Shown: positions 1-7,833 of the stretch, piece by piece
Numbering within the stretch: the first letter of the stretch is position 1
Layout of the letters: each line of letters starts with the position of its first letter
Assembly (NCBI RefSeq): GCF_022012445.1
Contig: NZ_JAKLTS010000013.1
Location: 56,437-120,436 of the forward strand
Direction: 5' to 3'
Source of the DNA: Massilia sp. TS11
GTDB lineage: Bacteria > Pseudomonadota > Gammaproteobacteria > Burkholderiales > Burkholderiaceae_D
DNA length: 64,000 nucleotides
Position numbers and translations under genes: made by a program
Notes under the pieces: model-generated
Databases searched by the model: none
What the model was told of the DNA's origin: nothing
What the model saw: only the letters and a program-made list of their open reading frames with translations

Positions 1-73
1 GGACCTGATCGCCAAATTCCCGGGCACGCCGGCGGCCGCCACGGCCAAGGACCGCCTGGCCACGATCAAGTAA
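1..73 (+). CDS. cpoB: 3' end of probable cell division coordinator CpoB (YbgF), partial
   Basis: The window opens inside a reading frame (codons from base 2) that ends with TAA at 71-73. The visible residues include AKFPGTPAAATAKDRL, which resembles the final TPR helix of CpoB/YbgF, the periplasmic partner of the Tol-Pal system. The following gene is tRNA-Lys, and tol-pal-cpoB followed by tRNA-Lys is a known arrangement in proteobacteria, for example E. coli. Only about 23 residues are visible, so the call rests on this short motif plus synteny. Any other TPR protein ending in this kind of helix would look similar. Confidence 0.55.
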   Translation, partial: DLIAKFPGTPAAATAKDRLATIK

Positions 74-93
74 GTTTTCGCCGCCACGGGGGC

Positions 94-122
94 TTGACCG
101 ATCCGGAACCAGGCCCTATAAT
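94..122 (+). promoter_or_regulatory. Sigma-70 promoter of tRNA-Lys
   Basis: TTGACC (94-99) and a perfect TATAAT (117-122) are separated by exactly 17 bases. The predicted start would fall a few bases before the tRNA 5' end at 135. This is the best promoter match in the window and fits a highly expressed stable RNA gene. Confidence 0.75.
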
Positions 123-134
123 CTTGCTTCTTTC

Positions 135-210
135 GGGTCGTTAGCTCAGTTGGTAGAGCAGCGGACTTTTAATCCGTTGGTCGCTGGTTCGAGCCCAGCA
201 CGGCCTACCA
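135..210 (+). tRNA. tRNA-Lys (anticodon UUU)
   Basis: A full cloverleaf can be folded. The acceptor strand GGGTCGT (135-141) pairs with ACGGCCT (200-206) including G-U pairs. The D-arm contains TAGCTCAGTTGGTAGAGCA. The anticodon stem GCGGA/TCCGT encloses loop CTTTTAA with anticodon TTT, and the T-arm carries GGTTCGAGCC. The discriminator is A207 and the CCA end (208-210) is encoded. It forms a one-gene transcription unit between its own promoter and a hairpin terminator. Confidence 0.97.
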
Positions 211-224
211 GAATTAGCAGTACA

Positions 225-260
225 GAAAAGGGTTTCCCGCTTCGGCGCGAAACCCTTTTC
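225..260 (+). terminator. Hairpin terminator after tRNA-Lys
   Basis: A perfect 12-bp stem, GAAAAGGGTTTC (225-236) with GAAACCCTTTTC (249-260), continues after one C/C mismatch into a 3-bp stem capped by a TTCG tetraloop. The descending arm ends in a TTTT run. It lies 15 bases after the CCA end and probably terminates the tRNA transcript. Confidence 0.7.
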
Positions 261-320
261 CACATTCCCGCCTCCCCTCTCGCGCACGCCTCCAACAATC
301 GATGGTTGCGCGTCATGCGA

Positions 321-986
321 TCAATAGATTCGCGTAACTTGACGGCTTGCGCCGAGTCCTAAATCAGGCTCTCCCTTGTGGGCAAGGATTGCATTGAACG
401 TCGTGTTATAAGACTCTAGCGTGCAGTAATTGGGCAGCTTGATTGTCGAGGCGCCACAGACCATGCGATCCGGCGTGCTTTCGAAAAGATAATCAATCAG
501 CCCGTCAGAACATAGACTGGTGGACAGGACGCGAACGTAGACCAGGTGCTGATCGATCGAATACGCCTGAATTTGGTATTGGCACGAGGCCTGTGTGAAC
601 TTCTTGACAAAGTCGTCCACAGGAATTTTAGCCGTGACCGTTCTCGATACCGATGGGCTTGTGGCGCTTCCGTCCCGAACTGACAAGGACACGGCATACG
701 TACCCGCGATATCGGCCTTAAAGCTAGTTTGCTTCGATGTGACATCGCTAAGAACGGCAGCGCTGAGGTCTGGCTTGCTTGCTAAAACCCAGGAAAAGGT
801 CAATGCGTCACCGTCCGGATCAGAACTCGCACTCCCATCCATTGTGACGACCGCGCCCGCCAGCACGGTCTGATCACTTCCTGCACTCGCTACAGGCGGA
901 TTGTTCTTGCGCGCCATACCGCCGCCGCAGGCAGCGAGGAGCAAGGAGACGAGCACTAAACAAAAGCCAGATGTTGATTTCTTCAT
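321..986 (-). CDS. Lipoprotein with a PKD/Ig-like domain
   Basis: This 221-residue protein starts with a lysine-containing signal sequence ending in the lipobox LLAAC (about residues 16-20) followed by GGG, so it should be a lipid-anchored envelope protein. Residues about 30-115 form one PKD-like beta-sandwich repeat, shown by PPVASAGSDQTV, DGSASSDPDGDALTFSW and GTYAVSLSVRDG. Such domains are usually adhesive or spacer modules in exported proteins. The remaining 100 residues contain four cysteines and match nothing I recognise. The gene is AT-richer than the genome around it and is the first of the unusual block next to tRNA-Lys. Its ligand is unknown. Confidence 0.75.
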   Translation of the reverse strand: MKKSTSGFCLVLVSLLLAACGGGMARKNNPPVASAGSDQTVLAGAVVTMDGSASSDPDGDALTFSWVLASKPDLSAAVLSDVTSKQTSFKADIAGTYAVSLSVRDGSATSPSVSRTVTAKIPVDDFVKKFTQASCQYQIQAYSIDQHLVYVRVLSTSLCSDGLIDYLFESTPDRMVCGASTIKLPNYCTLESYNTTFNAILAHKGEPDLGLGASRQVTRIY

Positions 987-1059
987 GTCTTAACCCGGAA
1001 AAACACGCACAGCTTTGGCGGTGGACATCGCAGCGCGCATGTGAACGCAGACGGCGCGC

Positions 1060-2580
1060 CTAGGGGCGGGCACGCTCGGCCTGCCTGAGCGCGGCCTCCA
1101 ATGCGGCGCGCGTGCTCACATACGGATTGGCTAGCCCGTTCAGGATACCCTGCCCGTTTGCGCCAAACCGACGCTCGCTGGAAAAATACAGCGTCTGTCC
1201 ATCGCCGCTGAAGCTGGGCGTGAAATCGAAGCCGGGCCCGCTGAACGGTGCCGGCAGGCGTACCGGCTTGCCCCACTCGCCGTCGATGCGCCGCACGGCG
1301 TACAGATCTTCGTCCGCCTCGGCGTCCGCCTTGCACCAGTATATGGCCAGCTGCCCATCGGGCGAGAGTGTGAAGTCGCCTTGTGCCAGGCAGGCATTGA
1401 AGGGCGCAGCCAAAGGCACGGGGGCATCGAAGCTGCCGTCCGCACGCAGTCGGGCGCGATACAGTGCCATGCGCGCCGGACCGCCGGGCCGGCTGCTATT
1501 GAAGTACAGCCAGCCATCATGCAGTTCCGGCCCCAGTTCATACCCGTCGCTATTGACCTGCTCCAGATGCTCGATCCGCCCCCATCCCTGCGCCAAATTG
1601 ACACGCCAGAGATCGAAGTCCTTGCGCGGCCCGCCCTCTCCGCTGCTGGGGCGGTCGGAGATGAAGTACATCCATTGGCCGTCCGGCGTCAGCCACGGAT
1701 CCGAATCGCGATAGCGCGGATCGCTGAAGGGCGCCAATGCGGGCTCGCTCCAGAGCCCGCCGCGCCGGTAGGAGACATAGATTTTGGCCGCCATGAAGTC
1801 CGCCTCTGAGCGGGCAAAAACCATCATGTCGCCGGCCGCATTCAAGGACAAGTTGTATTCGTTCTTGTCGGTCGCGATCCAACCGGGCCCCACCAGGACT
1901 GCTCCGGCGCCTTCTGGCTTGGGCAAGTGCCGCGCTGCGGCGGCAAGCACGGGCATGTCCGGCGTGGCCTGCGCGCGCGCGACCAGGGCCGAGAATTCAC
2001 CGCGCCGCACGGCCACACCGGATTTCTCGACGCGGAAAGCCATCGGCCAGACGAGCGCGCCGACCTGACGGTAGTCCAGTTCTCGCGCCACCAATTCGGG
2101 GCCGAAGTGATTGCTCATGATTCGGCAGGTGACCGGGTCCAATTCAATCGCAAACGCTTGTTCGCCCGTGGGTTGGACGCGCAGACGCAGCGGCGACTCG
2201 GCCACGGTGCTGGTGGACGGGTCCGCAAACAGGCTGAAGAAGTTGTATGCCATGGCTTCACGCACAGCGTCGCCGGCCGAGCCTTCCAGCATACGCAAGC
2301 CTTGTTCATCCTGCTCCCAACCCTGCTGACCATCCCACCAGCGCGTGCGGCCATCGCGCTGGATCCGCAACTGACGTGCCTTTGGCCAAAGCCGATAGTC
2401 ACTGACACTGGTCTTGCCGTCGGCCGCGTGCATGGTCAGACGGTAGTCGAGCTCCGCCACCTGATCCAAGGCGGCGCCACCAAAGGCAGCACGCACCTTG
2501 GACCAATCACAGGCGGGACCGGCGGCATACACCAATCCGGATTGAAGGGCGAGTAAGACGGCGAGAAGACGAAGGCGCAT
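1060..2580 (-). CDS. Exported PD40 (TolB-like) beta-propeller protein
   Basis: I chose the ATG at 2578-2580, preceded by AGGG, because it opens a clear signal peptide (MRLRLLAVLLALQSGLVYA). An upstream in-frame extension would bury the signal sequence. The mature protein has about 485 residues. The N-terminal half (about 20-240) is not recognised. From about 250 on there are repeated PD40 blades, such as DSDPWLTPDGQWMYFISD, GPELHDGWLYFNSSRPGG, DFTLSPDGQLAIYW and DFTPSFSGDGQTLYFSSER. These indicate a TolB/WD40-like periplasmic propeller, typically a protein-binding scaffold. No catalytic residues are evident. It stands alone in the AT-richer block. Confidence 0.75.
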   Translation of the reverse strand: MRLRLLAVLLALQSGLVYAAGPACDWSKVRAAFGGAALDQVAELDYRLTMHAADGKTSVSDYRLWPKARQLRIQRDGRTRWWDGQQGWEQDEQGLRMLEGSAGDAVREAMAYNFFSLFADPSTSTVAESPLRLRVQPTGEQAFAIELDPVTCRIMSNHFGPELVARELDYRQVGALVWPMAFRVEKSGVAVRRGEFSALVARAQATPDMPVLAAAARHLPKPEGAGAVLVGPGWIATDKNEYNLSLNAAGDMMVFARSEADFMAAKIYVSYRRGGLWSEPALAPFSDPRYRDSDPWLTPDGQWMYFISDRPSSGEGGPRKDFDLWRVNLAQGWGRIEHLEQVNSDGYELGPELHDGWLYFNSSRPGGPARMALYRARLRADGSFDAPVPLAAPFNACLAQGDFTLSPDGQLAIYWCKADAEADEDLYAVRRIDGEWGKPVRLPAPFSGPGFDFTPSFSGDGQTLYFSSERRFGANGQGILNGLANPYVSTRAALEAALRQAERARP

Positions 2581-2924
2581 GGCGGACCCTAAACAAATCA
2601 CGGGGCGATCCTGCCATAGCAGCATGCGGAAGACCAGATGCATACGAGTGATTTGGTGGGGCATTCGGACGCCTTCATCCTGCCTTAATCCGCATGCACT
2701 ACTTCACGCCTTATCGGCTGGAGCGACAGTCCGGATCGGGTCTTGCGATCCCGCTCGATTACGCTGAGATTTGCCTTCCATGTCACGCCGTCAAATTCAC
2801 GCAAGCCTTGCCCGCGCAAGCACCTCGCAAGAATTCGGAGGACGAATTGCAGAGCCCGGCATGGCTCGCCGGGCTCCACAGAACAGCCGCCGCCGGACCG
2901 GCTTTTCGTGGGCCAGCAGCCGGC
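2581..2924. other. Intergenic gap between two minus-strand genes
   Basis: No convincing gene is present. Open frames here are continuations of antisense frames. It holds the hairpin at 2852-2876 near the end of the downstream-facing unknown gene, and the promoter region of the PD40 gene at the low end. No repeat or RNA family was recognised. Confidence 0.5.
2852..2876 (-). terminator. Strong GC hairpin downstream of the unknown exported gene
   Basis: GAGCCCGGC (2852-2860) and GCCGGGCTC (2868-2876) form a perfect 9-bp stem with a 7-base loop, about 50 bases past the stop at 2925. It lacks a clear T run on the minus strand, so it may be a weak terminator or an mRNA 3' end stabiliser. Confidence 0.5.
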
Positions 2925-4361
2925 TTACAGGCGCACGTCCGGATAAGGCTCGGCGAGTCCGGCTTTGCGATAGGCAATGTTGGCCTTGATCTTCAGCGTG
3001 GGCAGCTCCGATTCCATCTGTGCGCGATTGCTCTCCTCGGTTTCATGGGCGATTTTGAGAAGCTTGGAATCCACTGCAGCCTTTGCTTCGGCCGCGGCAA
3101 GCAGCGCTGCATCAGCGGCGTCCGCCGCCGCCGACTGAAGCGCATCGTGATCTTCTGCCAGCTTTTTCTTAACCACGGCGGCCACATCGGTTTTCGCACC
3201 GCCCAACACCTCACCGACAAACTTCAGCAGTTTGTTCCCCGGCGCCGTTTCATTCAGCGTCACGTTCAAATTGAACGGCTGCAGCTCGTCGAGCGCAAAG
3301 ACTTTGTTTTCATTCTTTGCGGCGGCACGCTTTTCATCCTCTGCAGCCCGCCAATTATCCAGGCGCAGCTTCTCGCGCTCCGCCTCCCAGCGCAGATTCT
3401 CATCGGCGATTTTCTTCTGCAATTGACTGACCGCCGCTCGATCCTTCGCAAGCTGCCGGGGACAGGCCTCGTCTTCCTTTTTCTCCTTGCTCAGGGTCGC
3501 GCACAAGGCCTCACTCGCGCGCTCCAGCGCACTTTCCAGCGGTCCGGATGGCCGTGCCGGCTTGGGCGCGGACAAGGCCAGATCGTTCGCCTTGCGGCTG
3601 GCCGCATATTCGAGCTCGTCCTTGATCAAGGCGTTCGTGCGCTCGGTCGGCGCGGGCAGCGCGAACCAGTGCGAGGCATGGCCGGCCAGATAGGCTTTGC
3701 GCAGAATCGTGCCGGGTTCCAGCCCCGGAAAAGCGATGACCGGATCGCCAAAGACCTTGTCCGCCCCGGGCAAGGTGAAGGACATGGCAACACTGACGCC
3801 GCGTTCGGCTGAGCGCAAGAACGAGGACGCGATCGGCGCACGATAATCGAGGTACTGGGGCACGATCCGGATATAGGCTCGGTCCGGCGTACGCTCCAGA
3901 ATCGCTTCCATGTAGAAAGCCGGATGCCCGTTCAGTCCGGTCAGTGCGGCCACCGCGCCGATGCCAAGGTGGCTCCAGCCCTCAGGGGGCCGCTGCGCTT
4001 CGTTGCCGAAACTACCGCGCACAAAGACCAGGCAACCCAGCATCCGGTTCATGGCCAGGCGGCCTTCGTCAAAACGGTAGAGGTTGCCTTGCCAGGTCGC
4101 CAGGGCTGACTGCACGGTATCGTCCCGGCCAGCTTGCGTCGCCGCCGCTGCAGCGGCATCAATCGCCTTTTCCACCAGAACCGGTGCAATCACTTTGAGG
4201 GCGGCGCCCACCAGCGGCGCCACTTCGATCGATGCCGATTGCGTCACCGGACACTTCTGCGCGCCGAACACGCGCATTTCTTCGGCCGACTTCGCGGCAG
4301 CCGGCGCGTGGCAGGCGCAGGTCAGCAACGCTGCCCATACACAGAGCGGAATCGTCTTCAT
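2925..4361 (-). CDS. Exported protein of unknown family, coupled to a serine protease
   Basis: The ATG at 4359-4361 overlaps the stop of the upstream protease gene (ATGA) and has an AGAGGAG ribosome site. A further 78 codons upstream are open but lie inside the protease gene in another frame. The protein has 478 residues. It begins with a signal peptide (MKTIPLCVWAALLTCACHA), has a mixed globular region to about 290, and then a charged helical, probably coiled-coil stretch (about 300-360, RWEAEREKLR). A second Ala/Lys-rich helical region follows near the end. I do not recognise the family. Translational coupling implies that it works with, or is cleaved or controlled by, the protease. Confidence 0.7.
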   Translation of the reverse strand: MKTIPLCVWAALLTCACHAPAAAKSAEEMRVFGAQKCPVTQSASIEVAPLVGAALKVIAPVLVEKAIDAAAAAATQAGRDDTVQSALATWQGNLYRFDEGRLAMNRMLGCLVFVRGSFGNEAQRPPEGWSHLGIGAVAALTGLNGHPAFYMEAILERTPDRAYIRIVPQYLDYRAPIASSFLRSAERGVSVAMSFTLPGADKVFGDPVIAFPGLEPGTILRKAYLAGHASHWFALPAPTERTNALIKDELEYAASRKANDLALSAPKPARPSGPLESALERASEALCATLSKEKKEDEACPRQLAKDRAAVSQLQKKIADENLRWEAEREKLRLDNWRAAEDEKRAAAKNENKVFALDELQPFNLNVTLNETAPGNKLLKFVGEVLGGAKTDVAAVVKKKLAEDHDALQSAAADAADAALLAAAEAKAAVDSKLLKIAHETEESNRAQMESELPTLKIKANIAYRKAGLAEPYPDVRL

Positions 4362-5350
4362 GGATGCACTCCTCTGAATTGATCGTTGATCGCTAAAGCG
4401 ACGTTGCCGTAACCTTGCAAGCTCGGGGCCCGGCACTGGGTGCCATCCGTATCCACGCCTTCGATGTGGATGCCAAGGATAGACAGTGCGCCCGAGTCGG
4501 TCAGCGCCGGCCGGATGATCGGCGCGCCGCTGTATCCCCCGCCCGAATTGCAGTTGTGGAAGAGGCAATCGGCTTCGCGCTTCGCCACCGTGCAACCCTT
4601 GGGGTCGGCATCGGATAACAAGGCATTGGCGCGTCCGAATTCCGGCGAAGCACCGATCAGCACGACCTGATCGCCAAGCCGGAAGTCGGTCTCAAACCGA
4701 ATCTTCGGCAAGGGCACATCCGCGAGCCGTGGCACCTTCAGCAGCAGCACGTCGCCGAGCGTCGAGAATGAGGTAATCGCCGCCTTGTCCGTGCAGGGCT
4801 GCGCGCCACAACTCAGTTCCGCAATCGCGTAATCCGTCGCTCGGCCCGCCATTCGGAATTGTGTTGTTGCGATGGTCCGCAGCGGGCTGCCCGTCGCGCG
4901 CTCAAAGTAGCAATGGCGGGCGGTCGCCACCCAAGTCTGCGAGACACGGAAGGCGGTACAGAAGGCGGCGCCCTTTTCGTTCACGAGCAAACCCAGTACC
5001 GACGCGAGGCTCTTTTCAAAGCCATCCACCGTCGTTGCGGCCAGGACGGGCGACCAGTCGCGCATGCATTCGTCTGCAAAACGCGCGCCCGCTTTGCTGT
5101 TTGGGTCGAATAGCGATGCGTTGACCACTTCATTGACGAAATTATCGCAATGCGAGACCAGCACTGGCTTTTTGGGATCGAGCTTTTGGGCAAACTCGCC
5201 TTTATTGACGAGTTTGTCCGTGTTGTTTCGCCCCAGCTTCAACTCTTTGAGGACCTTCGGTATCGACGGCGGTTCCTGCGCAAGCGCGGCTTGCGCAGCC
5301 AATGCGAGGATCAAGCCCAGGCTCATCCGGAGAAATCTGAATTGCATCAT
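4358..5350 (-). CDS. Secreted trypsin-like serine protease
   Basis: This 330-residue protein has a signal peptide ending near AQAALAQ (about residue 25). A chymotrypsin-fold triad is visible: His146 in ATARHC, Asp200 in GDVLLLKV, and Ser274 in GGYSGAP, a variant of GDSGGP. Cysteines at 131/147 and 181/186 flank active-site segments and may form disulfides in the periplasm. The start has tandem ATG codons (5345-5350) behind GGAGG, and the second ATG has the better spacing. It is the first gene of a two-gene unit, and the stop overlaps the next start by four bases. The substrate is unknown; processing of the coupled neighbour is a reasonable guess. Confidence 0.8.
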   Translation of the reverse strand: MMQFRFLRMSLGLILALAAQAALAQEPPSIPKVLKELKLGRNNTDKLVNKGEFAQKLDPKKPVLVSHCDNFVNEVVNASLFDPNSKAGARFADECMRDWSPVLAATTVDGFEKSLASVLGLLVNEKGAAFCTAFRVSQTWVATARHCYFERATGSPLRTIATTQFRMAGRATDYAIAELSCGAQPCTDKAAITSFSTLGDVLLLKVPRLADVPLPKIRFETDFRLGDQVVLIGASPEFGRANALLSDADPKGCTVAKREADCLFHNCNSGGGYSGAPIIRPALTDSGALSILGIHIEGVDTDGTQCRAPSLQGYGNVALAINDQFRGVHP

Positions 5351-5644
5351 TACCTCCAGTTCGTTTTGACCTGCACCAATGATCCACCGTTTTTTTGCGA
5401 AAAAATTATTAAATAGTCACCATTTCGTGTATTTAACATTGTAGTTACGTCACAGTTTCATTGCGCCCGAGGGAGACAGGCATGCGTTCTGCTCCGGCCT
5501 TTCAATCTGCAGACCTCGAAAAAATTAACGAAATCGCCATAATCCGAGCATTTCTCCGCCTAAGTTTCAGAGCAGAATCTGGAATGTCGCGCCCGCCGCA
5601 GAGCGTGCGACGTCGTCGAAATCCTAAAAAAACGGGGGCAGAAA
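5351..5644. promoter_or_regulatory. AT-rich divergent intergenic region
   Basis: This 294-base region separates the minus-strand protease unit from the plus-strand hydrolase. It contains the most AT-rich stretch seen here (about 5395-5460) and must hold divergent promoters, although no single -35/-10 pair stands out. Its composition differs sharply from the core sequence further right. Confidence 0.45.
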
Positions 5645-6526
5645 ATGGCAGACAAAAAGCTCGCATTGGTCACCATCCACGGGATGGGCAAAACGGACCC
5701 GCACTACCAGAAACCGCTTGAAGACAAGCTCCGCAAGAAATTGGGCGCGGCGTTTGGGCAAGGCATTCTTCTCAAGCCGGTGTATTACCAGGGGATTCTT
5801 CAACCGAACGAGAATGAAATCTGGCTGCGCACCAAGAAGGCAAATGTCAACTATCAGGCCTTACGTGAATTTATCCTCTTCGGGTTTGGCGATGCCGCCG
5901 GCCTCGAGACGAACAAAGAGGAAGACGGGTCAGTCTATGAACTGGCCCAGGCCGCGATCGCTGCGCAATTGCTGAAAGCACGTGATGACTTTGGCGGCGC
6001 GAATGCGCCCGTGGTGTTCATCACCCATTCCTTAGGTTGCCAGGTCCTGTCCAACTACATCTACGACGCGCAAGTGGCAAAGAGCGCCGAGAATGGCGAG
6101 CATTCCGCGCCGAAGGCTGGCGTCTGGAAGTCGCGCGCCACGATCGAACAGCATATGGGGCGCACATTGAGCGAGGACGACATCCGTTTCCTGCGCGCCG
6201 AGACCTGTGCGGGATGGGTCTCCACGGGCTGCAATATTCCGATCTTCGTGGCGGCTCACCAACAGATGCAAATCAAGCCGATCGCTGCACCGACGACGGG
6301 CTTCAAATGGCTCAATATCTACGACCCCGACGACGCGCTCGGCTGGCCACTGCGGCCGCTGAAAGGTGGTTACGAAGACCTCGTCAAAGACATTGAAATC
6401 AATGCCGGCCAGGGTCTCGACCTGATCATCGATTCCTGGAATCCGCTCGCCCACAACTGCTACTGGGAGGACGACGATGTCGTGGGCGAAATCTGTCACT
6501 TGATCGCTGAGATTCTGGCGAATTGA
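5645..6526 (+). CDS. Alpha/beta-hydrolase-fold protein of unknown substrate
   Basis: This 293-residue protein has no signal peptide and is presumably cytoplasmic. The N-terminus has the hydrolase strand and oxyanion motif LVTIHGMGK (residues 8-16). The nucleophile elbow is THSLG with Ser129, followed by a helix as in lipases and esterases. A late His in PLAHNCYW (about residue 273) and an Asp in the YDPDD segment (about 225) are candidates for the rest of the triad. The ribosome site is GGGGCAG before ATG. It resembles uncharacterised hydrolases rather than a named enzyme. Composition matches the AT-richer block, and it marks roughly that block's right edge. Confidence 0.7.
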   Translation: MADKKLALVTIHGMGKTDPHYQKPLEDKLRKKLGAAFGQGILLKPVYYQGILQPNENEIWLRTKKANVNYQALREFILFGFGDAAGLETNKEEDGSVYELAQAAIAAQLLKARDDFGGANAPVVFITHSLGCQVLSNYIYDAQVAKSAENGEHSAPKAGVWKSRATIEQHMGRTLSEDDIRFLRAETCAGWVSTGCNIPIFVAAHQQMQIKPIAAPTTGFKWLNIYDPDDALGWPLRPLKGGYEDLVKDIEINAGQGLDLIIDSWNPLAHNCYWEDDDVVGEICHLIAEILAN

Positions 6527-6592
6527 ACACCGGCAGCAACACGGCGCGGGCCCGCGACGACGCCAGGGCCTGCACCGCGAGAAAACCTCATC

Positions 6593-7078
6593 CTAGCCCG
6601 TGTAGCAGCTGTAGGACAGGCGCGTCAGCACGCCGCCGGCGCTGACCAAGCGTAGCGCGCCGGCCTCGCTGCCATAGGCGTGCGTCAGGCCCGTGTCGGT
6701 CTGCGCGGCCGGGCCGAGCGTGGCGCGCGCCTGCGCCAGCGGCTGGCCGAGGGCAAAAGGCAGCAGGCGGTTCCAGCGCGGATGGCTGATGTCGGCGCTG
6801 ACGAGCAGCATGCGCGCCGGCTCTGCGGAAAAGCGGATCAGGTTCAGCGTCAAACCATCGAACACCAGCAGTTCGCGATAGGTGCCGGGCTCGTCCTCGG
6901 CGCGCGCGTGCCGCTGCAGCTTGCCCAGTGTCGACAGCTGGCGCGCATCGGCGGGCAGCTTCATCCCCTGCGGGCCGCCGACACAGGCAAACGTGGGCAG
7001 ATACACTGGCTCGGCGCCCGCCGTGCGCAGGCTGAACAGCAGCAGGACCAGGGCGAGCAATGATGGCATTTTTGTCAT
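6593..7078 (-). CDS. Small secreted protein, unknown function
   Basis: The product has about 161 residues with a signal peptide (MTKMPSLLALVLLLFSLRTAGA). The mature part has two cysteines (in FACVGG and SYSCYTG) that could form a disulfide linking its ends. Alternative starts are GTG at 7087 and ATG at 7069. No family is recognised. It is divergent from the SGNH hydrolase, with only 56 bases between starts, so the two probably share a promoter region. Confidence 0.6.
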   Translation of the reverse strand: MTKMPSLLALVLLLFSLRTAGAEPVYLPTFACVGGPQGMKLPADARQLSTLGKLQRHARAEDEPGTYRELLVFDGLTLNLIRFSAEPARMLLVSADISHPRWNRLLPFALGQPLAQARATLGPAAQTDTGLTHAYGSEAGALRLVSAGGVLTRLSYSCYTG

Positions 7079-7134
7079 ACTGCCCACTATACCCTGCGCG
7101 GCCGTCTGTGGCGATCTCCTCTATACTCGCGGCC

Positions 7135-7827
7135 ATGGAACTGATTGCCAAACTGAGTCTGGGACCGCTGCTGCTGGCGCAGGGGCGGCGCGTGCGGCGC
7201 ACGGCCACGCGGCTGCCGGAGCCGCCCGGCGCGCGCGCGGGTGAAACGGGCGCGGGTCCGCTGCTGCGCCTGCTGGTGCTCGGTGATTCCTCGGCTGCGG
7301 GCGTCGGCGCGCCGCATCAGGATGCCGCGCTGTGCGGCCAGCTGGTCGCGGCCCTGGCCGCGCAGCGGCGCGTGCGCTGGCAGCTGCTGGCGCGCTCCGG
7401 GCTCGATGCGGCCGGCATCCGCGCGCTGCTGCCGGCGACGGCCGATGCGGTCGATGTGGTGGTGCTGTGCTGTGGGGTGAATGAGGTGACCAGCGGCGCG
7501 AAGGCCGCGCACTCGGTGGCGCAGATGGCGGCCCTGCTCGAGGATCTGCGCATGCGCCTGGGGGCGCCGCAGGTGCTGCTGTCGCCGGTGCCGCCGATGC
7601 ACCTGTTCCCTGCCCTGCCCCAGCCGCTGCGCTGGTTCCTCGGCCTGCGTGCGCGCAAGCTGGACGCGGCGATCCGGCGCGCCCTGCCGCAGTGGCCGCA
7701 GGCGCGCCTGGTCGAGCATGGGGTGGCGCTGAGCGCGCAGACCATCGCCAGCGACGGCTTTCACCCGGGGCCGCAGGGCTACGCGGCCTGGGCCCGGGTG
7801 CTGGCGCAGACCATTCTGCGCCCCTAG
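7135..7827 (+). CDS. SGNH/GDSL-family hydrolase
   Basis: This 230-residue protein carries the SGNH blocks in order: block I LLVLGDSSAAG (catalytic Ser), block III CCGVNE, and block V SDGFHPG (Asp/His of the triad). Members are esterases, lysophospholipases or deacetylases. The hydrophobic N-terminus (ELIAKLSLGPLLLAQ) looks like an anchor rather than a cleaved signal. The ATG at 7135 was chosen because upstream in-frame codons overlap the promoter space shared with the divergent gene. It converges on prpE, with a 6-base gap between stop codons. Confidence 0.8.
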   Translation: MELIAKLSLGPLLLAQGRRVRRTATRLPEPPGARAGETGAGPLLRLLVLGDSSAAGVGAPHQDAALCGQLVAALAAQRRVRWQLLARSGLDAAGIRALLPATADAVDVVVLCCGVNEVTSGAKAAHSVAQMAALLEDLRMRLGAPQVLLSPVPPMHLFPALPQPLRWFLGLRARKLDAAIRRALPQWPQARLVEHGVALSAQTIASDGFHPGPQGYAAWARVLAQTILRP

Positions 7828-7833
7828 CCTGGC

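Noticed and set aside
150..362. 70-codon frame over the tRNA
   Set aside because: Overlaps tRNA-Lys and its terminator.
2694..3812. 372-codon plus-strand frame
   Set aside because: Mostly antisense to the exported unknown gene, which has a signal peptide and strong ribosome site.
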